64,000 nt of DNA. Source: Saccharibacillus sp. CPCC 101409 (GTDB lineage: Bacteria > Bacillota > Bacilli > Paenibacillales > Paenibacillaceae). The notes under the pieces were generated by a model. That model made no database searches. It was given only the letters and a program-made list of their open reading frames with translations, and had not been told where the DNA came from. Below are positions 52,345 to 60,982 of this stretch, in pieces. Every line of letters begins with the position of its first letter. Positions within the stretch are counted from its first letter, which is position 1. The stretch spans positions 1-64,000 of the forward strand of contig NZ_JAULSA010000003.1 of the NCBI RefSeq assembly GCF_030518235.1. Reading direction: 5' to 3'. A program made the position numbers and the translations under genes.

Positions 52345-53835
52345 ATGACTATTCAAGCCAACCAAGAAGCCGTGACCGTCGAAGCGTTGATTAACGGCCG
52401 GAACGTGAAGTCCCTTTCCCAGTCGTCCAAAGAAAACCCGGCCAACCCTACGGAGATCGTCGGCTATTTCCCGGTCACGACCAAAGAACAAGCCGTCGAA
52501 GCGATCGAAGCGGCGGCGGAAGCTTTTAAAACGTGGAAAAAAACCGATATCGAAGAACGCGTGACGAGAATGCGCAAAGCGATCGAGAAGATCCGGGCGG
52601 CGGAAAACGAGATCGTGCATTTGCTGTCCCGAGAACACGGCAAGCCTTTATATGATGCGCACGGGGAGATTTACGTCTCGTTGATGTGGATGGAGTTTGC
52701 TTGCAACGAAGCGGCAGCGGCTCTTGAGGAGCAGGTTACCGAGCATGATCATGGAAAAACGATTCTGTCTTACGATCCGATCGGCGTGGTGGCGGCAATC
52801 AGCCCGTGGAACTATCCGATTGCGCTGTCGACGATCAAGATCGCTCCTGCCCTGCTTGCGGGGAATACGATCGTGCTGAAACCGAGTCCGTACGCGCCGC
52901 TGGCGGCGGCAAAGGTGGCGGAGATCATCGCGAGCGAGTTCCCGGCCGGCGTCATCAACGTGGTGCACGGCGATGCGGACGTGGGCGTTGAGCTGACGAC
53001 GAATCCTCATGTGACGAAGATTGCTTTTACGGGCGGAACGGCAACGGCCAAGCATATTATCCGGGCGGCTTCGGACACCATCAAAGACATGACGCTGGAA
53101 CTTGGCGGCAATGACGCGGCGATTTTCCTGGAGAGCTTTGACGTGAATGATGAACGCGCGATGCGCCGGATTGTCGTGTCCAACTTCTTGACGACGGGCC
53201 AGATCTGCATGATCGCCAAACGCGTGTATGTCCACCGTTCGATCTATGACGCGTTTGTGGAAAAATATATCGAGGCGGCCAACCGTTGGATACGGATCGG
53301 CGATCCTTTCGATGCCGATACGACGGTAGGTCCGGTGAATAACCTGAAGCAAAAAGAGTACGTGCTGGGCTTGGTCGAAGACGCGAAGCAACGCGGAGCC
53401 AAAGTCATTTCGCTCGGCCGAATTCTGGATCAGAAAAGGTTCGACGAAGGCTATTACCTGCAGCCGACCCTGGTATTGGGCTGCGATGCGCATGACCGTA
53501 TCGTCGTGGAAGAACAGTTCGGCCCTACGGTTCCGATTCTGCCTTTTGACGACGAAGATCAGGTCATCACGCTTCACAATGAAAGTATCTACGGATTGAC
53601 GAGTTCGGTATGGGGAGCGGAAAAAGAAGCGATTGCCGTAGCGCGTCAACTCGAAGCCGGAACGACCATGATCAATACGGCTGCGGTGCAAGGACTGGAC
53701 GTTCGTTTCCCGTTCGGCGGTTTCAAACAATCCGGTATCGGCCGCGAATACGGCACAGAAGGCATCCGCACGTATACGGAGCAGCATGTGATTAATGTGC
53801 CGAAGATGCTGGATCTGCCTTATATCCCGGAGTAA
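52345..53835 (+). CDS. NAD(P)-dependent aldehyde dehydrogenase
   Basis: 496 aa ALDH-superfamily enzyme. Substrate cofactor motif SPWNYPIALS, catalytic Glu in MTLELGGNDAAI and catalytic Cys in TTGQICMIAKR are all present, followed by EEQFGPTVPILPFDDED and the FGGFKQSGIGREYG loop. Closest in style to succinate-semialdehyde or related short-chain semialdehyde dehydrogenases. The substrate is not evident. Co-transcribed with the MetE-like gene. Confidence 0.9.
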   Translation: MTIQANQEAVTVEALINGRNVKSLSQSSKENPANPTEIVGYFPVTTKEQAVEAIEAAAEAFKTWKKTDIEERVTRMRKAIEKIRAAENEIVHLLSREHGKPLYDAHGEIYVSLMWMEFACNEAAAALEEQVTEHDHGKTILSYDPIGVVAAISPWNYPIALSTIKIAPALLAGNTIVLKPSPYAPLAAAKVAEIIASEFPAGVINVVHGDADVGVELTTNPHVTKIAFTGGTATAKHIIRAASDTIKDMTLELGGNDAAIFLESFDVNDERAMRRIVVSNFLTTGQICMIAKRVYVHRSIYDAFVEKYIEAANRWIRIGDPFDADTTVGPVNNLKQKEYVLGLVEDAKQRGAKVISLGRILDQKRFDEGYYLQPTLVLGCDAHDRIVVEEQFGPTVPILPFDDEDQVITLHNESIYGLTSSVWGAEKEAIAVARQLEAGTTMINTAAVQGLDVRFPFGGFKQSGIGREYGTEGIRTYTEQHVINVPKMLDLPYIPE

Positions 53836-53891
53836 CTCGATACTTTTCATTCAAGATCCTTTTGGGATTGCGAAAAAATAGGCTAACGCTG

Positions 53892-53937
53892 CGCCTTGCC
53901 TGCTGATTCCCGAGAATCGGCGGACAAGGCGTTTTTT
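53892..53937. terminator. Terminator after the aldehyde dehydrogenase gene
   Basis: CGCCTTG (53892-53898) pairs with CAAGGCG (53925-53931), with an inner GATTC/GAATC stem, followed by TTTTTT. It touches the stop codon of the convergent YczE-like gene. Confidence 0.75.
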
Positions 53938-54596
53938 CACGGACTTACCGCCTTCGCGTTCGACCATTTTTTAGCCAACCATTTTTCGCTGACATATACA
54001 TTGAAGAAATGAATGATCGGTCCCAGCCCGAACATGCACACCAGCGTCCCCAGCCCGATAATGCCGCCGAACAAAAAGCAGACCAGCGCGCAACAAGCGT
54101 CGGTAAACATGCGGTGCCAGAAGTAGCCGACTCGCGGAAAAGTATCCCTCATGAGCAGCGACAGACAGTCGTAAGGCGCGATGCCGACGTTGGAGGTCTG
54201 ATACAGGGATACGCCGAAGCTGCATATGACGACGCCGATCGCGACCGTCACCACGCGCTGCCACAGAAGTTGAGGCTCGCCAAGCGCATCGATCCAGATA
54301 TCGTAAAAGAAAGTCACGAAGTAACCGAGCAATACAGCGTTCACAATCGTTCCGGCTCCGATAAAGCGGCGTCCCCAGATCAGCTGCACGACGAACAAAA
54401 ACAGGTTGAGCAGGATCAGAAACCGGGCATACGCGATCCCGCTCGTATCCGCGAGAGCCATCACCATGCCGCTGAACGGATCGTTGCCCAGGCCGGACAG
54501 TTTGAAAATGCTGATGCCCATGCCCAAAAAAATATTGCCGATCAGCATAAGGATCAAGCGTTTTGGATCGATTAGCGTACCGAAGAATCCCTTCAT
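53937..54596 (-). CDS. YczE/YitT-like integral membrane protein
   Basis: 219 aa from the ATG behind GGACGGTTGAT; an upstream in-frame ATG would add 12 residues. Five hydrophobic segments, with NIFLGMGISIFKLSGLGNDPFSG near the N-terminus and the diagnostic GVSLYQTSNVGIAPYDCLS motif. YczE is needed for antibiotic (bacillomycin/surfactin-type) production in Bacillus by an unknown mechanism. Function here unknown. A TATAAT near 54650 on the minus strand may be its promoter. Confidence 0.85.
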   Translation of the reverse strand: MKGFFGTLIDPKRLILMLIGNIFLGMGISIFKLSGLGNDPFSGMVMALADTSGIAYARFLILLNLFLFVVQLIWGRRFIGAGTIVNAVLLGYFVTFFYDIWIDALGEPQLLWQRVVTVAIGVVICSFGVSLYQTSNVGIAPYDCLSLLMRDTFPRVGYFWHRMFTDACCALVCFLFGGIIGLGTLVCMFGLGPIIHFFNVYVSEKWLAKKWSNAKAVSP

Positions 54597-54710
54597 ATCA
54601 ACCGTCCTATGATCAGATTGCCAAACATGCAAGCGTAAACAACGCCGTCATTATAGCATAGTTTGTACAGCGGGACAGTGTCGTTTTTTCATGGGCCATT
54701 TTATCTTTCT

Positions 54711-54816
54711 AGTACCTTGTCAACTCTTAATCAGTGGTTTATGTTCGCCTGAAACGCACACGCTTTAGGTGCGATTCAGGGGAGCATAACCTTACCTTTA
54801 GCGTTGACAAGGTACT
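54711..54816. repeat. Large imperfect hairpin element (106 bp)
   Basis: The ends AGTACCTTGTCAAC (54711-54724) and GTTGACAAGGTACT (54803-54816) are perfect 14 bp inverted repeats. The interior folds further (GGTTTATG with CATAACC, CGCCTGAA with TTCAGG-type arms, CGCAC with GTGCG). It lies between the divergent YczE-like and VOC genes and resembles a MITE-like or structured RNA element. It shares only the octamer GTTCGCCT with the other hairpin repeat of this window. Confidence 0.7.
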
Positions 54817-54818
54817 GG

Positions 54819-54857
54819 AACGTTACTGACATAATGCTGTCAGTAACGTTTTTTTAT
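54819..54857 (+). terminator. Terminator upstream of the VOC gene
   Basis: AACGTTACTGACA (54819-54831) pairs perfectly with 54838-54850, followed by a T7-T9 run. It comes right after the large hairpin and 48 bp before the VOC gene, so it could terminate a leader transcript (attenuation). Confidence 0.75.
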
Positions 54858-54904
54858 CATACGAATATCACGATCCAGCTTCCCATTCAGAAAGGATGAT
54901 CTTT

Positions 54905-55312
54905 ATGAATTTCGCTTCGATACGCATCATCACGAACGACGTAGATCGGCTTGTGCAGTTTTACGAGCAGGTCACCGGGGTTACAGCAGAGCGGCCCGCG
55001 CCTGTATTCGCCGAATTCGTTTTGCCGTCCTGCACGCTTGCGATCGCTCATGCCCAGACGGCGCGCTTGTTCGGATCCGATTCCGTAGAAGCGGCGAGCA
55101 ACCGTACCGTCATCATCGAATTTTTTGTCGAAGACGTCGAGGCCGAATATGCGCGCTTGAAGCCGTTTGTCGAGAGCTGGGTACAAGAACCGACCACGAT
55201 GCCGTGGGGCAACCGCTCCCTGCTGCTGCGCGATCCGGACGGCAATCTGGTGAATCTGTTTACGCCGGTAACGGAAGAAGCGATTCAGCGGTTCAGCCGC
55301 AGATCCCGATAA
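54905..55312 (+). CDS. VOC-family (glyoxalase/bleomycin-resistance-like) protein
   Basis: 135 aa. Starts at the ATG behind AAAGGATGAT. Two paired beta-alpha-beta motifs: RIITNDVDRLVQFYEQVTGV and, at the end, LLLRDPDGNLVNLFTPV. The N-terminal metal ligand position is not a clear His, so it may bind ligand without metal. Function unknown. A large hairpin plus terminator directly upstream suggest conditional expression. Confidence 0.88.
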   Translation: MNFASIRIITNDVDRLVQFYEQVTGVTAERPAPVFAEFVLPSCTLAIAHAQTARLFGSDSVEAASNRTVIIEFFVEDVEAEYARLKPFVESWVQEPTTMPWGNRSLLLRDPDGNLVNLFTPVTEEAIQRFSRRSR

Positions 55313-55497
55313 CTCCTTCTATTGAGTAGGTAAGCGAGACAAGCGAGACAAGCGATAAGCTTTTCTCGCTTTTTTTGTTTTTCAAAAGTATCACTTTTTC
55401 GCTCAATTTCGTTCCCCGTAACTCATAAGCGGGACTCTCCCGGACGATAAAGTATGAAGAAAGCAATCCATACAACTATCGGCGAGAGGATAACCCC

Positions 55498-57288
55498 ATG
55501 AGAACAAAGAAACATTACACCAGCCTGTTGTTAATGGTCGTTTTGCTATTTTCGCTCCCGCAGTATGCTTTTGCCATGCAAATCTCCGTTGAAATATCCA
55601 TAAATGAAACGATTACTCTAGACGTAGAAGCAAGCGATTCGATCGAAAATGTAAAAGCAAAAATACAGGATAAAAAAGGAATAGCCCCGGAAGACATGCA
55701 GTTGGTATTTGAAGGTAAAGAGTTGGAGAATGAGCGCACTCTGTCCGATTATAATATTCAAAAAGAATCGACGTTGCAGCTGATTGTGAAAAATGGGCCG
55801 GAACCTATGTATACGGCGAGTGCCGTGGCCGCCTCATTGATCGTGGGAGTCGGAGCGGATAATGAGATCACGCTGACGGTGAAGGATTCGACGGACATCG
55901 CGGATACAACGTTCAACGGGGCGCGCCACGTGACGATCTCCGGTTATGCCGCCGCACCGGACGGATCGTACGGCAGCTTGGGCGGAATCGATTTGACCGA
56001 AGGTCCGAATACGGTCAGTGCGATGTTTGTAAACGGTGTGGCCGAAGTGAACCTGACACTGAACAAAGCGGCGGAGCAAACCCTTGCGCTGAGCGTGGAA
56101 AGCGTAGCGACGCCGGCAACAAACGCGCTCAAGATCACGTCTACCGCGGGAAAAGCGGCTTCTATGGAACTGAAGACCGATCTTGCGGCTCCCACCGTCA
56201 ACGGGAGTGCGTTCGCACGGCAGCCTGTGATTACGCTGCGCGACGCTTACGGGAATACAAGCACGGGCGATAACAGCACCGTAGTAACGGCATCGAAAAA
56301 AGATGCCGGCGCCTGGACGCTGACCGGAACCACATCGGTAACAGCGAACGCAGGCGTCGTAACCTTTGCCGATCTTGGAGCAAAAAATGCGGCGGGGCTG
56401 ACGGGCGTGCAGCTGTCGTTCGATGCTGCGGGGTTGACGCCGGCGACGAGTCGGACGGTCCCGCCGCTGACGCTTCCCCGGCCCGAATTTGGAGCGCCGG
56501 CTCCGGTGCGGCCGGCGCCTTCTGTGCCCGTAGAGACACCGGTTATAACAAACCCGGCACCATCGGCAGTAGCGCCGCCGGCAGTAACGCCACCGGCAGT
56601 AACGCCGGCAGCGCCGGCACTGCCGGAACCAGCAGCCGATCTATTCAAGACAGGTATTGTGAATACAGACGATTTGGTCAAGAAAATCGTATCTCTTGTG
56701 GCGGCGGCGAAGGAAACCGACGCTGCAATCGATTTCGCGGACACGCAGGGACACTGGGCCGAACAGCCGATCCGTACGTTTATCCAATTGCAGCTGGTTA
56801 ACGGCTACAAAGACGGAACGTTCAGGCCGAACCATTTTATCACTCGCGCCGAATTTGCGGCGATTCTGAATCGCACGTTCAATATCCAAGGCGGGAATAC
56901 AAGTACGATGCCGAAAGATATCGAAGGCCACTGGGCGAAAGAAGATATCAAGAATCTTGTATCGACAGGAGTAATCAAGGGGTATACGGACGACCGTTTC
57001 AAGCCGAATCAAACGATTACACGTGAAGAAATGATGGTCATGTTGTCGCGCATTGTCAATCTGGATCACGCAGCGAAGGACGAAGAAAAAGGCCGTTTTA
57101 ACGACCTGGATCGTGCTTATGCGGCAGCCGAGATCACAGCGGGAGCGCAGGCCGGGATCTTTAACGGGAACGGAACCGGGAACTTCTATCCGAAGAACGG
57201 CGCCACGCGCGCGGAAGCCGTGCAAATCATCTTGAATGTGCTGGAATTCAACCCGCAGTTAAAGACCGCATTGGACTCGCTGAACTGA
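55498..57288 (+). CDS. Secreted, S-layer-homology protein with an N-terminal ubiquitin domain
   Basis: 596 aa. A signal peptide ends AYAFA-type at residue 26 (PQYAFA); the predicted mature protein starts with MQI, the first residues of ubiquitin. Residues 27-99 align without gaps to human ubiquitin with 47 of 72 identities, including [11 protein letters not shown] and [14 protein letters not shown]; the C-terminal RGG is absent. Lys27, Lys29, Lys33, Lys48 and Lys63 of ubiquitin are kept, Lys6 and Lys11 are Glu. Then come beta-rich domains (about 105-335), a Pro/Ala linker (about 335-385) and three SLH repeats (about 415-590) that bind cell-wall polymers. No E1/E2/E3 or JAMM partner is beside it. 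Confidence 0.92.
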   Translation: MRTKKHYTSLLLMVVLLFSLPQYAFAMQISVEISINETITLDVEASDSIENVKAKIQDKKGIAPEDMQLVFEGKELENERTLSDYNIQKESTLQLIVKNGPEPMYTASAVAASLIVGVGADNEITLTVKDSTDIADTTFNGARHVTISGYAAAPDGSYGSLGGIDLTEGPNTVSAMFVNGVAEVNLTLNKAAEQTLALSVESVATPATNALKITSTAGKAASMELKTDLAAPTVNGSAFARQPVITLRDAYGNTSTGDNSTVVTASKKDAGAWTLTGTTSVTANAGVVTFADLGAKNAAGLTGVQLSFDAAGLTPATSRTVPPLTLPRPEFGAPAPVRPAPSVPVETPVITNPAPSAVAPPAVTPPAVTPAAPALPEPAADLFKTGIVNTDDLVKKIVSLVAAAKETDAAIDFADTQGHWAEQPIRTFIQLQLVNGYKDGTFRPNHFITRAEFAAILNRTFNIQGGNTSTMPKDIEGHWAKEDIKNLVSTGVIKGYTDDRFKPNQTITREEMMVMLSRIVNLDHAAKDEEKGRFNDLDRAYAAAEITAGAQAGIFNGNGTGNFYPKNGATRAEAVQIILNVLEFNPQLKTALDSLN

Positions 57289-57307
57289 GATAAGCTGCTC
57301 GTATTTG

Positions 57308-57336
57308 TAGAGGACTCCCGATCCGGGAGTCCTCTA
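57308..57336. terminator. Terminator after the ubiquitin-SLH gene
   Basis: TAGAGGACTCCCG (57308-57320) pairs perfectly with 57324-57336 around a 3-base loop. Confidence 0.8.
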
Positions 57337-57383
57337 TTTGCCGTAGGATACGGATAGATTTTCATGGCAGCTTTCTTCCTTCG

Positions 57384-57658
57384 ACGGATAAAGTCGCGAT
57401 CATAGGCCCTAACGGGAAAGGGAAGACGACTTTGCTCCGCAATATCTTCCCAAATAACCGTGATTCCATCGCAATCAACGCGGATGTGAAAGTCACTTAT
57501 TTATCGCAGCTTCAAGGCGAAACGCTCACCGATTCCAATACGATCCTGAACGAATTCATCGACGCCGGGTTCAAGACGTACGACGGGATCCGGGCCCATA
57601 TGGCGAACTATAGCTTCGAAGGTGAAATCCTTGAGTAGAAAATCGGATCGTTATCCGG
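57384..57658 (+). pseudogene. Decayed internal fragment of the ABC-F gene
   Basis: 275 bp align without a gap to 45664-45938 of the ABC-F gene (the second Walker A to the start of the second LSGG). Substitutions are scattered; a CAG became TAG (57636-57638), and sequence identity stops abruptly at both ends. There is no start and no ribosome-binding site, so it is a non-functional duplicate, and a recombination scar between the two copies 11.7 kb apart. Confidence 0.9.
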
Positions 57659-57770
57659 TCAAAGTAGAATAGTAGCTTAAGCAAAGGCAACGAAAAAGTA
57701 TTTTCTTTTCATCGTATAAAAAGTATTATAATTATGTAATTAAACTTAATAGTATTTAGGGGTGAATTAC

Positions 57771-58493
57771 ATGGATTCGACATTTGAGTATTATTTAAGT
57801 GTTAACCGTAATTTCAATGAAATCATCAATAAAACTTCTGATTTTGATACGAAGTCCTTACAAGCTCATAGTCATGCATTTCTTGAAGATTTAGATAAGT
57901 GGATGAATCTACTTGAAACAAGGTCAGAAAATAAAATGTTTAAAGTGGCTTTTCTTGAATATCATCATGGTTTGATAGCAGTAGCTCAAGGACAATATAG
58001 ACAAGCCTTCAACTCACTAAGATTTTTTTTAGAGCATTGTTTAGCAGGAGTATACTTTTCAGTAAATGAACTAAAACTAAAACTATGGATGATAGGAAAA
58101 GAAGATGTTTTTTGGAATAAAGTAATTGATAAGGAATCTGGGATATTCTCTAATGACTTTATTACCTGCTTTGGAGAAGGATTTTTAGAAGCTTCGGATG
58201 GTTATAGAATTTTAGCACAAGAAGTTTATAGAGAATGTTCTGAATTTACTCATGGTAATTATCGTACTCAAATCTATTTACCTAGTTCACTAGAATTTAA
58301 TGAAGAATTATTCTTAGAATGGCATGATAAAGCTGAGTCTATAAGAGTTGTGATTACCTTTTGCTTATGTGCTAGATATTTAAATGAAGTTTCGTCAATA
58401 GGACTATATAAATTAGAGGCAATGATAAGTCAGTATTTAGGAAATTTAAAATATATTCAAAATTATTTCTTGTCAGATAGAGGAGAGGGTTAA
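57771..58493 (+). CDS. HEPN-like helical protein of a two-gene system (240 aa)
   Basis: ATG behind GGGGTGA. Wholly helical by inspection and strongly AT-rich (about 30% GC). Near the C-terminus is Arg154-ECSEFT-His161, an R-x6-H spacing typical of the HEPN ribonuclease motif; an SLRFFLEHC helix with another Arg and His lies at 82-90. HEPN proteins are RNase toxins in many defence systems. No close family recognised. It overlaps functionally with the ATPase gene that starts 1 bp after its stop. Confidence 0.6.
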   Translation: MDSTFEYYLSVNRNFNEIINKTSDFDTKSLQAHSHAFLEDLDKWMNLLETRSENKMFKVAFLEYHHGLIAVAQGQYRQAFNSLRFFLEHCLAGVYFSVNELKLKLWMIGKEDVFWNKVIDKESGIFSNDFITCFGEGFLEASDGYRILAQEVYRECSEFTHGNYRTQIYLPSSLEFNEELFLEWHDKAESIRVVITFCLCARYLNEVSSIGLYKLEAMISQYLGNLKYIQNYFLSDRGEG

Positions 58494-58494
58494 A

Positions 58495-60114
58495 TTGAGC
58501 GAGTTCTTTTATAGAACAGAAGAAATAAGATTAGAAGAAATAAGTGATTACTTCGTTGAAACGAAGCAAGATCGACAGATCATCAATCAGTTAAAAGCTG
58601 TGAATCCAATTGTATTAGTGGGAAGTAGAGGTATGGGAAAATCCTTTCTCTTCAGAATGGCTCAAAAAGAATTATTAGGCAACTTTGAGCAAGATAAGAT
58701 ACTGCCTGTTTATCTTACTTTCAGAAAAAGCTCATTAATACAAACTAGTAATCAAGCGCAATTTCATTTATGGATGATGGCTCGACTATGTAATGAAATA
58801 CTTCGTGCTTTAAGGAATAATGGCGGAATTACATCAACTCCAGCAAGTTTAGCTATATTGGCGGGCGGTACACAGCCAAGTACCTTATCTTTAAAAACCA
58901 AAATCGAAGAAATCGCTGATTTATTTGAGTCTTCTTGGCAAGAACCGGGAGTAGAAGTAGATACAAGTGGCATACCTACGATAGATCATTTTTTAGATGC
59001 AATTGAAGATATTTGTCTAGCAACAAGTATAAGACGTTTAGTAATATTCATTGATGAAGCAGCCCATGTATTATGGCCTGAGCAACAAAGACAATTTTTC
59101 ACTCTTTTTAGAGATTTAAGAAGCCCATATATTACTTGTAATGCTGCAGTTTATCCTGGTGTAACAGTTTATGGGGACACCTTCCAACCAATTCATGATG
59201 CAACTATTCTTTCACTTCATAGAGATGTGCAAGATAGTTCTTACGTTAGTGCTATGAGAGATATTGTTAGCAAACAAGCCACTGGTGATAGCACTCTTAT
59301 AAGGAACATAATACAAAGAGGCCAAAATTTCTCTATTCTTGCCTATGCAGCTAGTGGGAATCCTCGACATCTTTTAAAAACTGTAATGCAAGCGCCTGGT
59401 TTGAGAGGAGACGAAGTTAACTCTGTTATTAGAGAATACTATCGAAATGATGTTTGGGCTGAACATTCAGGACTGGCTCTAAAATATACGGGACATCGTG
59501 AAATTATTGACTGGGGTAGGAAATTTGTTGAAATAGAAGTTTTACCTGAACTTAATAAGAAAAACTCTCAATATTTATCAGAAGACAAAAAAACAACGTG
59601 TTATTTTTGGATGCATAGAGATATCCCACAAGCTATAAAGGAAGCTTTAAGATTGTTAGAATATACAGGGATTGTATTTGAGCATGCTTCTGGTATTAGA
59701 GCGACTAGAGCTGAAATTGGAACAAGGTACTCTACTAACTTAGGATGCTTGATGGCATTAGAAGCAACACCCACATCCACAGGTTTTGAAATTGCAAAAT
59801 CGATTACTCCTAAAAGAATGACCGAATACGGAATAAATTATCGATTTTACGAAACACTGTTGGAAGCAATGCCAACATTCACTGAACCAGATATGTCTAC
59901 TATGCTTAAACAATTACTAAGTAAGGATATAGAAGTACTAGACCTAACTCCTTGGCAAAGAGAAAAGTTACAGTCTATAAATATTTATACCGTTGGTGAA
60001 ATTTTAAAAGCTTCAGAGGGCAAGTTACAAGAAGCTCATTATATTGGTGAAAAGAAAGCAAGGCGTATCAGAAATGCAGCTGTAACCGCAGTTTACGAAT
60101 ACCTCTCTGGCTGA
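58495..60114 (+). CDS. P-loop ATPase with C-terminal helix-hairpin-helix
   Basis: 539 aa, TTG start one base after the previous stop. Walker A GSRGMGKS (43-50), Walker B LVIFIDEAAH (Asp187, Glu188), a sensor-like region around 260, winged-helix-type segment near 375-400, and a C-terminal helix-hairpin-helix (about 485-539: LTPWQREKLQSINIYTVGEIL, YIGEKKARRIRNAA) that could bind DNA. It resembles AAA+/ORC- or STAND-type ATPases used as sensors. Strictly coupled to the HEPN-like gene: a candidate sensor-effector defence pair. Confidence 0.7.
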   Translation: MSEFFYRTEEIRLEEISDYFVETKQDRQIINQLKAVNPIVLVGSRGMGKSFLFRMAQKELLGNFEQDKILPVYLTFRKSSLIQTSNQAQFHLWMMARLCNEILRALRNNGGITSTPASLAILAGGTQPSTLSLKTKIEEIADLFESSWQEPGVEVDTSGIPTIDHFLDAIEDICLATSIRRLVIFIDEAAHVLWPEQQRQFFTLFRDLRSPYITCNAAVYPGVTVYGDTFQPIHDATILSLHRDVQDSSYVSAMRDIVSKQATGDSTLIRNIIQRGQNFSILAYAASGNPRHLLKTVMQAPGLRGDEVNSVIREYYRNDVWAEHSGLALKYTGHREIIDWGRKFVEIEVLPELNKKNSQYLSEDKKTTCYFWMHRDIPQAIKEALRLLEYTGIVFEHASGIRATRAEIGTRYSTNLGCLMALEATPTSTGFEIAKSITPKRMTEYGINYRFYETLLEAMPTFTEPDMSTMLKQLLSKDIEVLDLTPWQREKLQSINIYTVGEILKASEGKLQEAHYIGEKKARRIRNAAVTAVYEYLSG

Positions 60115-60164
60115 TTTATTTTTGAGCGTTTGATATCTTATTTTAAGCACTATCACAGAATTGG

Positions 60165-60200
60165 GAACCCTTATTTTTCCAAAGTAGGGTTCTTTTTTTT
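60165..60200 (+). terminator. Terminator of the HEPN/ATPase operon
   Basis: GAACCCT (60165-60171) pairs with AGGGTTC (60186-60192), followed by T8. Confidence 0.8.
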
Positions 60201-60413
60201 GATTTTTTATGATTTGAAATGGCTTGTTACATTTACATTAACCTAGTGCAGTTGCTCTTGATACAACAAACCTAAACTTTACTCTCCTCTCCACCTATGA
60301 GCAAACTAAAATTATTCTAGATTGAATAGAGTGTCTTTAATCAAAATAGAAATTTTAAATTTAGGAAATGAAAATAATCCTATCAAAATAAATATCTTTA
60401 AGTAAACAAAGTC

Positions 60414-60598
60414 GGGTAGTCCTCGATCCACAAAAGATAGTATCCGCAAAGGGACCAGCAGAAAAAAGCATTGAAGCGACTAAGAAAGTATCGCTAAGTC
60501 TGACAGAAGAAATATCAGAAAAGAGCGAAGCCGAATGCAAGGAACACAATCAATCCCGTTCGAAGGTAATTCGCAATATTCTGGATTCGTACTATTAG
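60414..60598 (+). pseudogene. Fragment of a ribbon-helix-helix protein
   Basis: An open frame without any start codon encodes KKVSLSLTEEISEKSEAE and SRSKVIRNILDSYY-stop, a good ribbon-helix-helix (CopG/Arc-like) C-terminus. No ATG/GTG/TTG precedes it in frame after a stop near 60390. It looks like the remains of a small DNA-binding protein at the edge of the island. The surrounding 60201-60643 has no other gene I can support. Confidence 0.4.
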
Positions 60599-60643
60599 CA
60601 GTAATTCTACTTGAGACGGCGTTGCTGTCACAGTCGGTAAAGC

Positions 60644-60982
60644 GTGAACGATCACGACCCTCCTATATTATTTGTACGCAAACTTGAAGATGAAGCGGTA
60701 ACGCTTGAGCTTAAAGAACCGCTTATTCTTACGATAACCTCCGGTCATTTTCATATAGCATTATGCGAAGAGGATTCGGTAATATTTCCTAATATTTACC
60801 TTTCGGAAGAATATTCACACAGCGGAAAAGTCAGAAGATTCCCTGCAACACTGGCATTTTTAGCAAATAGAATTTTCCTGACACCTATTCCACCTCAACC
60901 ACTCGAACCGTCTCGCCCTTCACCAGCACCGGCTGATAATAATTTTTCTCCGGCAGATCCTTTTTCCCCTGCAAACTCTTAA
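60644..60982 (+). CDS. Uncertain reading frame, possible truncated gene (112 aa)
   Basis: GTG start without a convincing ribosome-binding site. Residues 1-80 (ILFVRKLEDEAVTLELKEPL, IALCEEDSVIFPNIYLSEEY) look protein-like, but the last 30 residues are antisense to the end of araR. It is probably a gene remnant fused by chance to antisense sequence. No family recognised. Confidence 0.3.
   Translation: MNDHDPPILFVRKLEDEAVTLELKEPLILTITSGHFHIALCEEDSVIFPNIYLSEEYSHSGKVRRFPATLAFLANRIFLTPIPPQPLEPSRPSPAPADNNFSPADPFSPANS

Noticed and set aside
60361-60549. 62-codon minus-strand frame
   Set aside because: It is antisense to a recognisable ribbon-helix-helix fragment and has no ribosome-binding site.
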